From the NCBI RefSeq assembly GCF_027594505.1, contig NZ_CP115149.1, positions 62,001 to 126,000 on the forward strand: a DNA stretch of 64,000 nucleotides, given 5' to 3'. The DNA is from Tepidiforma flava (GTDB lineage: Bacteria > Chloroflexota > Dehalococcoidia > Tepidiformales > Tepidiformaceae). The position numbers and the translations under genes were made by a program. Of this stretch, positions 1 through 10,594 are shown piece after piece. The notes beneath the pieces were generated by a model. That model was not told where the DNA came from and did not search any database. It saw nothing but the letters and a program-made list of their open reading frames with translations. Numbering within the stretch: position 1 is the stretch's first letter; each line of letters opens with the position of its first letter.

Positions 1-245
1 ATGAGGGCGTCGCACTGTTCGCGGACGCGAACGTCGGTCGGGACGATGAGGGGGTCGCGGCCGCTGGCGGCGCGGATGTCGGCGGCGGCTTCTTCGAGCT
101 GGGCGCGGGTGCGGCTGGCGATGCAGATGTCGGCGCCGGCTTCGGCGAGGGCGATCGCCATCGCCTTGCCGAGGCCGCGGCCGCCGCCGGTCACGATGAC
201 GACCCGGCGCGGGGGCCCATCGAGCCGGAGACGTTCGAGGACCAT
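1..245 (-). CDS. SDR-family oxidoreductase, N-terminal part
   Basis: N-terminal 81 residues of a short-chain dehydrogenase/reductase; the rest lies beyond the left edge of the window. The Rossmann nucleotide-binding motif is clear: VTGGGRGLGKAMA at about residues 18-30 (TGxxxGxG), followed by the acidic/basic cofactor-selecting strand ICIASRTR, which favours NADP through its Arg residues, and the PTDVR segment equivalent to the conserved Asp loop. ATG at 245 is preceded by a GGAGG ribosome site (minus strand) about 5 nt away. The catalytic Ser-Tyr-Lys part is not in view, so substrate cannot be inferred. Confidence 0.85.
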   Translation of the reverse strand, partial: MVLERLRLDGPPRRVVIVTGGGRGLGKAMAIALAEAGADICIASRTRAQLEEAAADIRAASGRDPLIVPTDVRVREQCDAL

Positions 246-305
246 GGGAACCTCCGGGGGTGGTGTGGTGCGGGCCATGATACGGGGAGCGCGGTTGGGG
301 GCCGC

Positions 306-1129
306 TCAGCCGGCGATGCGGTAGGCCCCGATCGCGAGCGTGATGATGGCGACGGCGTAGCGGTAGAGCACGAACACGAGGAGGGAGCGGGTCCGCACCC
401 AGCGGAGGAGGAAGTGGATGGCGGCGAAGCCGACGACGGCCGAGGTGACGAAGCCGACGACCATCTGGCGGGCCTCGGCGCCGGAGAGGGCAGCGAGGTC
501 GGCCGACTTGAGCAGGAGCGCGCCGACGAACGCCGGCGTGCCGAGGAGGAACGCGAAGCGCACGGCGTCTTCGCGGCGGAGACCGCGGGCGAGCGCGACG
601 GTGACGGTGGCGCCGGAGCGGGAGACGCCGGGGATGAGGGCGAACGCCTGGCCGACGCCGATGTACAGCGCGTCGCGGATGCCGACGGAGGCCATCGGAC
701 GGCGCTTGGGGGCGAGACTGTCGGCCGCGAGCATCACGGTGCCCATGAGGGCGAGCATGATGGCGACCAGCCAGGGCTGCCGGACGTGAGATTCGATCCA
801 GCTGTCGAACAGGAGGCCGGCGACCGCGGCGGGAACGGAGCCGACAGCGAGGAGCCAGAGGAGGCGGGTGTCGGTGCGCCAGGCGGCTACGCGCGCGCCG
901 TGGCGGACGAGGTCCGCCAGGCCGGTCCGGAACATCACGTACCAGTCGCGCCAGAAGTAGGCGAGGAGTGCGAGGAGCGTGCCGCCGTGGAGGCCGACAT
1001 CGAAGGCGAGGCCCTGGTCCTCCCAGCCGAAGAGGGCGGGAACGAGGATGAGGTGGCCCGAGCTGGAGATCGGCAGGAACTCAGCGACGCCCTGCACGAT
1101 CCCAGGATGACGGCGCGAACGAGGTCCAC
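306..1129 (-). CDS. uppP: Undecaprenyl-diphosphatase UppP (frameshifted)
   Basis: Integral membrane phosphatase that recycles undecaprenyl diphosphate to the monophosphate for peptidoglycan synthesis (BacA/UppP family). The signature EFLPISSSGHL is at about residues 18-28 and PGVSRSGAT at about 170; both carry the family's catalytic residues. Several hydrophobic helices follow. After adding one base the length is 274 residues, the family norm. The frame slips in the first codons: a GGG run (plus positions 1101-1103) must be GGGG for VDLVRAVILG to run into IVQGVAEFLP. Start chosen is GTG at 1129, since no better start lies upstream in that frame. It is downstream of the monooxygenase-like gene on the same strand. 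Confidence 0.9.
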
Positions 1130-1185
1130 GGGGAACGTTCGCCGTGCCGCGCCTAAGGGGCAACGGCGGCGGGGAAAGCCGCGGT

Positions 1186-1486
1186 TCAGTCGACGCCGGC
1201 GATTTTCGTATAGCGTTCGATGACGGGGCGGCCGGCGAGGAGGCCGGCGAGTTTCGCGCCGAGCGCGCATGTGGTCGGTCTTGCCGTGGGCTTCGAAGGC
1301 GGCGGCGTCGCGGTAGTTCTCGTAGAAGAGGAAGGTCGCCGGGTCGCTGTCGGCGACGTGGAGCGAATAGGCGGGGACGGCGCCGGCTTCGTTGGCTTTG
1401 ACGGCGGCGACCATTTCGGTGAGGGCGGCGCGGAGCTCGGCTTCCTTGCCGGGCTGCGCCTGGAGCTTGGCGACGATGGTGATCAC
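1186..1486 (-). CDS. Antibiotic biosynthesis monooxygenase (ABM/YgiN)-like protein
   Basis: Small ferredoxin-like-fold protein of the ABM superfamily, about 100 residues. It opens with ITIVAKLQAQPGKEAELR, typical of the family's first strand and helix, and keeps SDPATFLFYENYRDAAAFEAH in the middle and the C-terminal VIERYTKIAG strand. Such proteins are quinol monooxygenases or heme/unknown-ligand binders; the substrate cannot be told here. GTG start at 1486 follows an excellent GGAGGTCC ribosome site. The frame breaks near 1267 in a CGCG stretch; two missing bases restore the C-terminus ending in AGVD. Confidence 0.8.
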
Positions 1487-1578
1487 GGGGCAGGACCTCC
1501 GGGGATTTGCCGGGGCATTCTACGGCTGCGTAACGGGTTGCGTGACAAAACCCAGGTCGGAGCCCAGAATGCGGGGCG

Positions 1579-2242
1579 ATGTGGCTCCAGACGATGCCGG
1601 CGGACCAGGCGGAGCTGCTCCGGGATGAGGCGCAGCGCCACCCGGCAGCAGCGGAGGGGTCAGCTACCCCGAGTGGTACTTCAAGCGGTGGCATTTCCTG
1701 CCGGAGGGGTACCTTTCGGAGCGGAGCGCCAGGCTGTACGACCGGGTGATTCGGCCCGTCTACTGGGCCGGGAGCGAGGGCGGGCCGCGCGGCTCATTGC
1801 GCGGTGGCTGGAGCGGACGGGGGCCCGCCGGGTGCTCGAACTGGCGCCCGGGCCGGGGCGGCTGCTGGCGCGGCTGAGCGAGCGCCTGCCCGCCGTGGAG
1901 TTCCGGGCGGTGGAGCTCTCGCCGTATTTCGTCGCCGGGACACGCGCGCCGGGGAAACGCGGTCGTGGTGCACGGCGACGCGCGGCGGCTGGAGCAGGTG
2001 GCCGGCGTGTTCGATGCCGTGATCGAAGCGCATTATGTCGGGCATCTGCCGGCAGACGAGCGGGGCCCGGCGTTCGCAGCAGCAGTCCAGGCCGTGCGCC
2101 CGGGGGCAGCATCGTGACGGTCGAGCACCGCTGGCACCGGTGGCCGGTGCCGCCGGGTGTCCGGGCTGCGGCCGTGCGGCGAGCGGGATTTTCGCGGCTG
2201 ACGTTTTACCGGCGCGATGCCGGGCAGGAGGAACAGCGATGA
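1579..2242 (+). CDS. SAM-dependent class I methyltransferase (several frameshifts)
   Basis: Methyltransferase with a SAM-binding motif I VLELAPGPGRLLARL near the middle of the first half, the acidic end of strand 2 as VEFRAVELS, and a motif II/III region VVVHGDARRLEQ then FDAVIEAHYVGHL and AVRPGGSIV. These blocks lie in different frames, with slips near 1652, 1767, 1950 and 2103, mostly missing G in G-runs. Repaired length is about 222 residues. The N-terminal YPEWYFKRWHFLPEGYLS segment is typical of a subgroup of small class I methyltransferases. The substrate is not recognisable. Its stop overlaps the ATG of the following DinB gene. Confidence 0.75.
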
Positions 2243-2743
2243 CGATGCCGGCTTCGGAACGGGAGCGGATTCGGCAGTACCTGGTCGAGCAGGCGGCAAG
2301 CAAGGGGACCGAGGAGCTGATCGAACGGGTCGAGGAGGGGATGCGCGAGCTGCGGGCGGCAGCGCTGGCGATCCCTCCCGAGCGGTACGGCGACCGCCCC
2401 CGGGCGATGAGTGGTGCCCGGCGGATTGCCTCGGCCACGTGGTGGAGTGGAACCTGCGGGTGGCGCGGGCGGTGCTGCACGCGGCGCTCACGGGGAGCTG
2501 CCGGCTGACGGCCCGGTCGAGCTGCCGGGCGACCGGGACGGAATGCTGGCGGCGCACGACGAGGGCATCGCGTCGCTGTACGAGCATGTGCGGGCGGCGG
2601 ACCCCGGCGGGTTTCTCGAGCTTCGCTGGGAGCACCCGTTCTTCGGGCCGCTGAACTGGCGGGAATGGTTCCTGTTCCTGCGCCTGCACGCGAAAGACCA
2701 CGCGCGGCAGCTGGCGGCCATGCGGGAGGCGCTCGGTGCGTGA
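2239..2743 (+). CDS. DinB-family four-helix-bundle protein (frameshifted)
   Basis: About 168 residues after repair. The N-terminus has helix 1 (EELIERVEEGMRELRAAAL), followed by the DinB-type segment DEWCPADCLGHVVEWN. A C-terminal LFLRLHAKDHARQLAAMREAL carries the late His residues that bind metal in DinB/YfiT proteins. These are putative metal-dependent hydrolases or thiol transferases. Frames slip near 2400 (run of C) and near 2490. ATG 2239 overlaps the preceding stop (ATGA), which argues for translational coupling. A second DinB-like gene lies at 44849-45382. Confidence 0.7.
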
Positions 2744-3492
2744 GCCGCGGCCGCTGCGGGTGGTGCATACGTCCGACGTGCACCTCGGGGCGTACGCGGG
2801 GAACGATAGCCCGGGCTGGGTCGAGCGGCGCCGCCGGATGGAGGCAGCGTTCTGCCGCGTCATCGACCTTGCGAACCGGGAAGGCGCCGACGCGCTGATT
2901 CTCGCGGGGACATCTTCGACAACGACCGGGTGCCGGCGGAGACGGTGGAGTGGGCCGCGGCGCAGATTGCGCGGTTCGAAGGCCAGGCGTTCCTCATCCC
3001 GGGGAACCACGACCCGATGGACCCGGGGAGCATCTACTGGCGGAACGACATGGAGGCAATCGCGCGGCGGCTGACGATCGTGCGGCAGCACCGGGGCGAG
3101 CTGATCGAGCCGGAGGGGCTGGATCTGGTGCTCTGGGGCCGGGCGTACCTGGACAGCGACTGGCATTTTCGGCCGCTGGAAGGGCTGCCGGGCCGGGTGG
3201 ACGGCCGCTGGCACATTGCGCTGGCGCACGGGCACTTCGTGCCGGAGGGCGGCGAATCGCACCGGTCGCTGCCGATTCACGAGCGGGAGATCGCGGCGGC
3301 GCGCGGGGAGTGGGACTACATCGCCCTGGGGCACTGGGAGCCGCACGCGGACGTGAGCCGGGGCGGCGTGACGGCGGTCTATTCGGGCGCGCCGATGCCG
3401 CTGAGCGATGCGAACAGGCGAGCGGGGCTCTGCGCCGTGGTGGATTTCGGCCCTGGGGCGTGCGCTGGCGGACGGAGCGGGTGGACGGGTAG
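2736..3492 (+). CDS. Metallophosphoesterase, SbcD/Mre11-like (frameshifted)
   Basis: Calcineurin-like phosphoesterase of the DNA-repair exonuclease type. The dinuclear-metal motifs are in order: HTSDVHLG (motif I), GDIFDNDRVP (motif II, split by a missing G at about 2912), IPGNHDPMDP (GNHD motif), ALAHGHFVP and ALGHWEPH. About 252 residues after repair, so shorter than SbcD and without its capping domain; it is the core nuclease only. No SbcC ATPase is nearby. GTG 2736 overlaps the end of the DinB gene. A second slip near 3455 restores the C-terminus GGVRWRTERVDG. Confidence 0.8.
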
Positions 3493-3639
3493 GGTGCGGG
3501 GGAGCGGGGAACAGCGGCGGGCAATCCAGCCAGCGCGCGCGATTGAGGCCGGGCTCCGGGACTCGATGTTGTATTTGCGACGCCGTTGCCGTCTCATTTG
3601 CCGCTGCAGGAGTGTGGGCGGTAACTGAGACTTAGGCTC

Positions 3640-4727
3640 ATGTCGATTTCAGCCACTGACGTCACGGCGGTGCCGCAGGCTGCGGCGCGGGCGGTTGCGC
3701 TTCGGCTTCGGATAGCCGTCACCCTCACCGTCCTGGCGCTCATCCTCGCGGCGGCGGTCGTCATCGCAACGTCGCTCGGGCCGGTGCAGGTCGCGCCGTT
3801 ACGGGTCTGGGGCGTCATCGCGCGTGAGCTGGGCCTGCCGCTGGACCTCGCGGTGAGCGAGCGCGACGAGGCAGTGGTGATGCAGCTGAGGCTGCCGCGG
3901 GTGCTGCTGGCAGCGATTTGCGGCGCCGGTCTCGGCGTTGCCGGGGCGGCCCTGCAGGCGGTATTTCGGAACCCGCTGGCTGAGCCGGGCGTCACCGGCG
4001 TCTCGTCCGGGGCTTCGCTCGGGGCGGTGGCGGTGCTGTTCTGGAACCTCGATGCGTGGCATCCGCTGGTGCTGCCTCTCGGTGCATTTCTCGCCGCCGG
4101 GATAACGGTCGCCGCGGTGTACGGGATTGCTGCGGGCACGGGCCGTGCGTCCCTGGCGACCATCGTGCTGGTCGGGCTGGCGGTCAACGCATTCCTCGGC
4201 GGCGTGGTCAGCGCGTTCGTGGCGAACGCGCGGAACGAGTCAGAAATCCGGAGCATCATCTTCTGGCTGCAGGGCGGACTGGAGGCGCGGACCTGGGAGC
4301 ATGTTCGCCTCGCTGTCGGCCCGATCGCGGTCGGGGTGGTCGGACTTGCGGCGCTTGGGCGCGACCTCAACCTGCTGCTGCTCGGCGATGACCTGGCGGG
4401 GGCGGCGGGGGTGGCCGTGCGGCCGGTGCGCTGGGCGGTGCTCGGGCTGGCAGCGCTCGCTACGGGCGCGGCGGTGGCCGTCACGGGGGTGATTTCGTTC
4501 GTCGGGCTGGTGATTCCCCACGCCCTGCGGCTGGTGGTCGGTTCGGACCATCGTCTGCTGCTGCCGGCCAGCGCCCTGGCCGGGGAGCGTTCCTGGTCGT
4601 TTGCGACACCGTCGCGCGGATGCTGTTCCAGCCGGTGACGCTGCAGGTGGGCGTCGTCACGTCGCTCGTCGGCGGGCCGCTCTTCCTCGCGCTGGTGCTC
4701 CGCAGCCGGAAGGAGTTCGCCCTGTGA
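3640..4727 (+). CDS. FecCD/BtuC-family ABC transporter permease (frameshifted)
   Basis: Membrane subunit of a metal-chelate/corrinoid importer, 362 residues after adding one G in the run at about 4580. About nine or ten hydrophobic helices are visible. Family hallmarks: LRLPRVLLAAICGAGLGVAG, LQAVFRNPLAEPGVTGVSSG (the PLAxPxxxGxxxGA motif), and GVISFVGLVIPHALRL, which contacts the ATPase. The next two genes supply ATPase and binding protein, and chelatase genes follow, so cobalamin, a precursor or cobalt chelate is the likely cargo; heme or siderophore cannot be excluded. ATG 3640 lacks a close ribosome site. An imperfect palindrome TGAGACTTAGGCTCA (3626-3640) abuts it and may be regulatory. 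Confidence 0.88.
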
Positions 4728-5892
4728 GGCGGCTGCTCGAGGCATCCGACATTCACGTGCGGTACGGCTCTGCGGAAGTGCTCCGGGGTGTTTCGTTCGA
4801 GGCGGACGCCGGGGAGGTCGTGGGACTCGTGGGCCCGAACGGCGCCGGGAAATCGACGCTCCTGCGCGTCGCGGCCGGGCTGCAGCGCGCGGCGGCAGGA
4901 AGCGTGCAGCTGGACGGGCGGGGCCTCGACAGCATGACGCGGCGAGACCGCGCGCGGACGCTGGGCTTCGTCCCGCAGGACACGCGCATCGATTTTCCGC
5001 TGTCGGTCGAACAGGTGGTGCTGCTGGGCCGGCACCCGCACGGCCGGCGCCTGTCGGTCGATTCGGCGCGCGATTTCGCGGCTGCGGAGTCGGCGATGGC
5101 GCGCGTCGGGATCCTGGGGTACCGGGACCGGCGGTATTCGACGCTCTCGGGGGCGAGCGGCAGCTCGTGATGCTGGCGCGCGCGCTGGCCGGGGAGCCGC
5201 GGCTCCTGCTGCTGGACGAACCGGTCTCTGCGCTCGATTTGCGGCATCAGCTGCTGGCGCTGCAGGTGGTTCGGGAGTTCGCAGCGGGCGGCGGCGGGTG
5301 CGTGGTGATTCTCCACGACCTGAACCTGGCTGCACGGTACTGCGACCGGATCTTGCTGCTGGAGCAGGGCCAGCTGCGGGCCTCAGGCGCGCCACCGGAG
5401 GTGCTGCGGCCGCTGCCGCTACGGTCGGCCTACCGGGTCGGCGTCGCAGTGCGGAGCGACGACGTCCTGGCATGTCCTTCGGTGGTCGCCGTCGCGCCGC
5501 GCGAAGGCGGGCCTGCGGCCATTTCGGGCAGCGGACCTGAGCTGGTCGGAGCACTCGCCGCCCTGTTCCGGCGGGGGTGCGTCCACGCGCGGGTCATCGT
5601 CCCTCCGGGTTCACCGGAGGCCGCGGCGGCCGAGGCGCTCGGCTTCGAGACGGTAGCCCCCGGCGAGATAGCGGCTGGACCCGGGACGAAGGCGAAGGCC
5701 TGGGCTTTCGGTCCGCCGCCGCCCGGTTTGACGAGGCTGCTCGAGGTGGAGCGGGTCGAGGTCGAGCGGCTCGACCACCTCATCGAGCGGCTGCACGGGG
5801 CAATGGATGGAGCCGGCGCTGCCACGCGGGCAGAGCCCGGTGCTGGTGACGAATCCCCGGCCCTGGCCGGTTCGACATCAACGGGAGGTTGA
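4724..5892 (+). CDS. ABC transporter ATPase, BtuD/FecE type, with C-terminal extension
   Basis: ATP-hydrolysing subunit of the importer, 389 residues after repair. Walker A GPNGAGKST at about residue 40, Q-loop FVPQDTRIDF, signature LSGGERQLV (split by one missing G at about 5152-5156), Walker B LLLLDEPVSALD, and switch VILHDLNLAAR. Usual family length is about 260; here about 130 further residues follow, including GGPAAISGSGPELVGALAALF and VIVPPGSPEAAAAEALGFE, a possible small alpha/beta domain as seen in some archaeal BtuD proteins. GTG start overlaps the permease stop (GTGA), so they are translationally coupled. Confidence 0.88.
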
Positions 5893-5894
5893 AG

Positions 5895-6912
5895 ATGTTT
5901 CGTCTTTCGAAGAGCGCCCTTGCGGCGTGCATGATCCTCGCTGCCTCGCTCGGGCTTGCCGCGTGCGGCGGGAGCGGCGACGACAGTTCCCTGCCGGGCG
6001 AGAGTTCACCGACGGCGGCAGCTCCATCGCCGGGAGCCTCGCCGTCTCCGACAACGGCGGCCGCTTTCCCGGTGACGATTCGGCACGAGGGGCGGAGCGT
6101 GACGATCGCGGCCGAGCCGCGCCGAATCGTCGCGCTTTCGAACGATGTCGCGGACATCGCCCTGCGGCTCGCGGGGCCGGAACGGGTGGTCGCGGTGCCG
6201 GCATCGAATGCGACGCCGTCGCTGGCTGCATCAGCCTCACTGGTGGGTGCCGTGGCGACGAAGCTGCCGCCGGGAACGAACCCCGAACCGGAGCAGATCG
6301 TCGCGCTGCGCCCCGATCTCGTCCTCATCACCACCCGGCACGGCGGCGAGCAGGACGCCGCGAAGCTGCTGGAGCAGGTCGGCGTGCCGATGCTGATGTT
6401 CGCTCACTGGGGTTCGCCCGGGGAGATTGCGGAGAACGTGCGCGTGCTCGGCCAGGCGCTCGGAGTGCCGGAGAAGGCGGAGCAGCTGGTGCGCGAGATG
6501 GAGGAGGGCATGGCGCGGGTCGAAAAGGCGCTGGCGAAGGCTTCGGGCCGACCGCGGGTGCTGGCCATGTCGGACCAGGCTCAGCGGCCGTTCGTCATCG
6601 GGAAGTCTGGCGGCGGGATCACGGCGCCGCTCATCGAGATGGCGGGCGGCGATGTGGTCGCGGACCAGGAGGCCCCGCGCAGGCAGAACGCATCTTGGCG
6701 CTGAATCCGGACGTGATCGTCATCATCGACGTCTGGGGAAGGGGCTGGAGCACTACCGGGCGCTGCTGGATTCGCCGGCGGTCCAGGCGCTGCCGGCGGT
6801 CAAGGAGAACCGCATCGTCGTCGTGCCGGCATGGCAGGCGTTTCTGCCGACTGACCGGGTCTTCCTCGGGCTGGAAGTGATTGCGAAAGCGCTGCACCCG
6901 GAGGCGTTTTGA
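5895..6912 (+). CDS. Periplasmic-binding lipoprotein of the importer, BtuF/FepB type
   Basis: Substrate-binding lipoprotein, 339 residues after repair. Signal peptide with lipobox LAAC at residues 21-24, then a low-complexity Ser/Pro/Ala linker. The type III binding-protein fold shows as RRIVALSNDVADIALRL, EQIVALRPDLVLITTR, PRVLAMSDQ and LALNPDVIVIIDVWG. Slips at about 6682 and 6733 (missing bases in C and G runs). ATG 5895 is preceded by GGAGG at the right spacing; an upstream TTG at 5889 is less likely. The lipobox suits a protein exposed outside a monoderm-like membrane. Confidence 0.88.
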
Positions 6913-6913
6913 G

Positions 6914-9900
6914 ATGCGGGGCCGCGTGCGGGTCGTGTGCATCGGTTTCGATGCGCACCGCGCCTACCCGATTCGCCTCGGCGCGGCGCGGGCGCAGGAG
7001 CGTTTCGGCGTCGAAGTCGACGTGGAGGTCCTGGACCGGGAGGAGGCAGGCACCCTCGACCCCGAAAGCGCCGCGCAGCTCGCGCGAACGGCTGATGCGG
7101 TATTCGTTGCGGCGCTGACGGAAGAACGGTTTCTGCCGGCGGCCAGGGCGCTGGCGGGTTCGGCGCCCCGTTTCTACCCGAGCGCGCCGAACCTGTTCGA
7201 GATATCGGCGATGGCTCGCGTGCCCGGCCTGGCGCTGGACGACCCGGGCGCGGCCGGTGCGCTGGCCGCAGCAGCGGCCGCCTGCGCCGCGGCGGGCAAA
7301 CCGGTGCCGCCCGTGCCGGGCCTGGTCGCGACGGTGCTCCCGCAGGCGGCGCACCTGGTCCCGGAGGATCAGCCTGAGCTCCGGCGGCTGGGTCGGGTGC
7401 TGCAGGCGCTGCTGAATCTCTCGCCAGAGAACGCGGCCCTGGCGTTCGCGGCAGTTGCGCATGAGGCGGAGCCGGGGCAGATCCCGGACCCGGGTTGGCC
7501 GGAAATCTACCCGGCCTGCGGCTTCTGGCACCCGGACGCCGGGGTGTTCGCCCGGTGGGCGGAGTTCGAAGCAGCGCTGGAGCGGCGGTGGCGCGGCCGG
7601 GAGCGGGTCGGCCGGGCGCTCGTCGTGGTGTTCTCGACGCAGGTGACCGGGGGCAACGACGCGCACCTGCGGAGCCTGATCGCCGCACTCGAACGGCGGG
7701 GCATCGAGGCGGTGCCGTGGTTCGGCGCACTCGACGCTGCGGGGGAGGTCGGCGAGGTGCTCAAGGTGCCGGCCATCGACCTCGTCATCAATGCATCCGG
7801 CTTCACGCTGACGGGCACCCACGGCCAGCCAAACATCGCGGGCGACGTCGAGCTGCTGCGCCGGTGGGACGTCCCGCACCTGAATGCAGTGCCGCTGCTG
7901 TTCCAATCGCTGGAGCAATGGGAACGGGAGCCGGTGGGTCTGCTGCCGATGGCGGTGGCGATGCAGGTGGCAGTGCCCGAGCTCGAGGCCGCGCTGGCGC
8001 CACGGGTCTTCGCGGGGCGCGCTGCGGACGACGACCGGATGGCGGCGACCGCTCAGGCGGACCGGGTCGCCGCACACGCCGCGCGGCTCATCCAGCTGCG
8101 CACCAGGCCGAACCGCGAGAAACGCGTCGCCATCGTGCTCTTTGCGTGCCGCCGGACGCCGGTGCCGTCGGGACAGCGGCCTACCTCGATGTGTTCACTT
8201 CGCTCCATGCGCTCCTCGCGCGGCTGCGGGAGGAGGGCTACACGGTCGACGTGCCGGCCGATGCCGGCGAGCTGCTGAACCTGCTGGTCGATGACAGCGC
8301 GGGGGCGCGCGGACCGGCACGCGCATCGCGGCGCGGTACCCGGCCCGGCGGTATGTCGAGACCGCGCCGGGTCTCGAACGGGTGACGCGGTGCTGGGGCG
8401 AAGCCCCGGGGACATCGATACGGATGGACGGGATTTTCTCATCCGCGGGGCGGTTCTCGGGAACGTGGCGGTCGTCATCCAGCCGGACAATGGCGGTTAC
8501 AGCGACCCGATCGGGCTTCTCTACCGGGACGATGCGAGCCCGAGTCACAGCTTCACTGCCTGTTACGACTGGATCCGCAACGGGTTCGGAGCGGACGTCG
8601 TGCTGCATTTCGGCACCCACGGGGCGCTGGAGTTCATGCCGGGCAAACAGGCGGGACTGCTGCCGACGGATTTTCCTGACGCGCTCATCGGCGACCTGCC
8701 GCACGTCTACTACTACTGCATGAACAACCCGGCGGAGGCGGCGATCGCGCGGCGCCGTTCGGCCTCTGAGATCGTTTCGTACCTGAGCCCGCCGGTCGAG
8801 GCATCGGGGCTGTACGGCGCGCTCGAGGCAGCCCGGGCTGCGGCCGCGGCGCTCCGCGACGATCCCGGCAACCCGGCGCGGGCCGCCGAGCTGCGGGAGG
8901 CCGCCGCAGCCGCGGGTCTCGATGCGGTCGCGGACCCCTCCGACTGCGAGGCAGAGCCGCTGGCCTACCTCGAACGGGTGACGCGCGCGTTAGACGACCT
9001 GGAGCGGACGCTCATTCCGCTGGGGCTTCATGTGCTTGGGCGGGGATCGATCCCGATGAGGCGCGCGGCATCCTGGCCGCGGCATGCGAGTATCCGCTGC
9101 CGGGCCAGGCTGGACTCTCGCTGGTGGATGAACTGACTGCCGTCCTCGGCTCCGAGGAGGAGGCCCGGAAGGCGGCCCGGGGCTTTGCAGACGCCGTCGC
9201 CGCCGGCGCGGGGAAACCGGCGGGGCCACCGTTCACGGCGCTTCCCGAAGGCACGCTGGAGCGGTGGCACCGCGGGCTGACGGAGCGGCTCCGGCTGCTC
9301 GACGCAGCCGCGGAGCTGGACGGCCTCGTGGCGGCGTTGGCGGGCAGATACATCCCGCCGTCGCCGGGCGGTGACCCGGTGCGCGAGCCTGACGCGCTGC
9401 CTACAGGCCGCGGGCTCGTCGCGCTCGACCCGTACCGCGTGCCCACGGCCGCAGCGGCGCGTGCCGGTGAGCGTCTCGCGGAGCAGCTCCTGGAGGCTGC
9501 GGCGGCTGCGGACGGCCGGCTTCCCGAGACGGTCGGCGTCGTGGTCTGGGGTTTGGAGACCATCAAAGCCCGCGGCGAGGCGATCGCCCAGGTGCTCTGG
9601 CTGATCGGCGCGCGGCCGGAGCCTGATGCGTTCGGGCGCATGACGCGGTTCCGCATCGTCCCCATCGAGGAGCTGGGACGGCCGAGAGTCGACGTCGTGC
9701 TGACGGTGTCAGGTATTTTCCGGGACCTGTTCCTGCCTGCGACGGAACTCCTGGACCGGGCTTTCCGCGCGGTTGCTGCCTTGGAGGAGCCGCCGGAGCA
9801 GAACTACGTGCGGAAACACGCGCTCGAGCTCGCGAAGGCACTGGACATCGACCCGGGCGAAGCCGCGGCGCGCGTCTTCTCGCAGTGCGCGGGAAGGTAC

Positions 9901-10594
9901 GGAACCGGCGTCAATGACCTCGTGCTCTCGTCGGAATGGGAAGGGAACGACGACCTTGCGAATGCGTTCCAGCACACGATGGCGTTTGCCTACGGTGAGC
10001 GGAGGACATCGGTGTCGGCGCCGGCCGTCTTCCATGGCCTGCTGCGGACGGTCGAGGCGACCTTCCAGAACATCGACTCGACGGAGGTCTCGCTTTCTGA
10101 CGTGGACCACTATTTCGAGTACCTGGGCGGGCTGTCCAATGCGGTGGGGGCGGCGCGGGGAGCGGAGCCGGCGGCGTACATCGCGGATACCTTCCGGCCC
10201 GGGGACGAGTCCGAAGCCTTGCGGAAGCGCTGTGGATGGAAACGCGAAGCCGGCTGCTGAACCCGAAGTGGCGGGACGCGATGCTCGAGCACGGGTACAA
10301 CGGCGTGGCCCAGGTTGCGATGCGGCTGGACAACACGTACGGCTGGGCGGCGACCACGTCAGCGGTGGACGGGAGGCTGCTGGAGGATGTCGCGCGGGAG
10401 TACTTGCTGAATGATGCGCTCCGGGAACGAATGGCGGCGGAGAACCCGCTGGCCGTGAAGCGGATGGCAGATCGGCTGGTGGAGGCCGCCGAGCGCGGCC
10501 TGTGGGATGCGCCTTCCGGGCTGGTGGAATCCCTGCGGGACGTTGCGGGGCGGCTCGACGACGCGGTCGAGGGGCAGTGCTGCATGCGGGCTGA
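6914..10594 (+). CDS. cobN: CobN/BchH-type cobaltochelatase large subunit (several frameshifts)
   Basis: Large tetrapyrrole-binding subunit of an ATP-dependent chelatase, about 1,228 residues when joined, close to the 1,200-1,400 usual for CobN. Family blocks in order: [73 protein letters not shown] (the HGxxEFxPGK motif), [20 protein letters not shown] and [15 protein letters not shown]. Slips lie near 8150, 8300-8390, 9045 and 10240. The proposed end is TGA 10592-10594, reached if GGGG at 10571 is GGGGG; this removes an apparent CobN-ChlI fusion and leaves an 11-nt overlap with the next gene. Position after an importer supports cobalt insertion into a corrin precursor. Confidence 0.85.

Noticed and set aside
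306-1694. 462-residue open frame joining monooxygenase and UppP sequence
   Set aside because: The ABM part is read in the wrong frame; only the UppP portion is real and its first codons lie in another frame. Two genes with slips explain it better.
3493-3639. Cobalamin riboswitch before the importer operon
   Set aside because: I looked for the B12-box and related conserved motifs in this 147-nt gap and did not find them.
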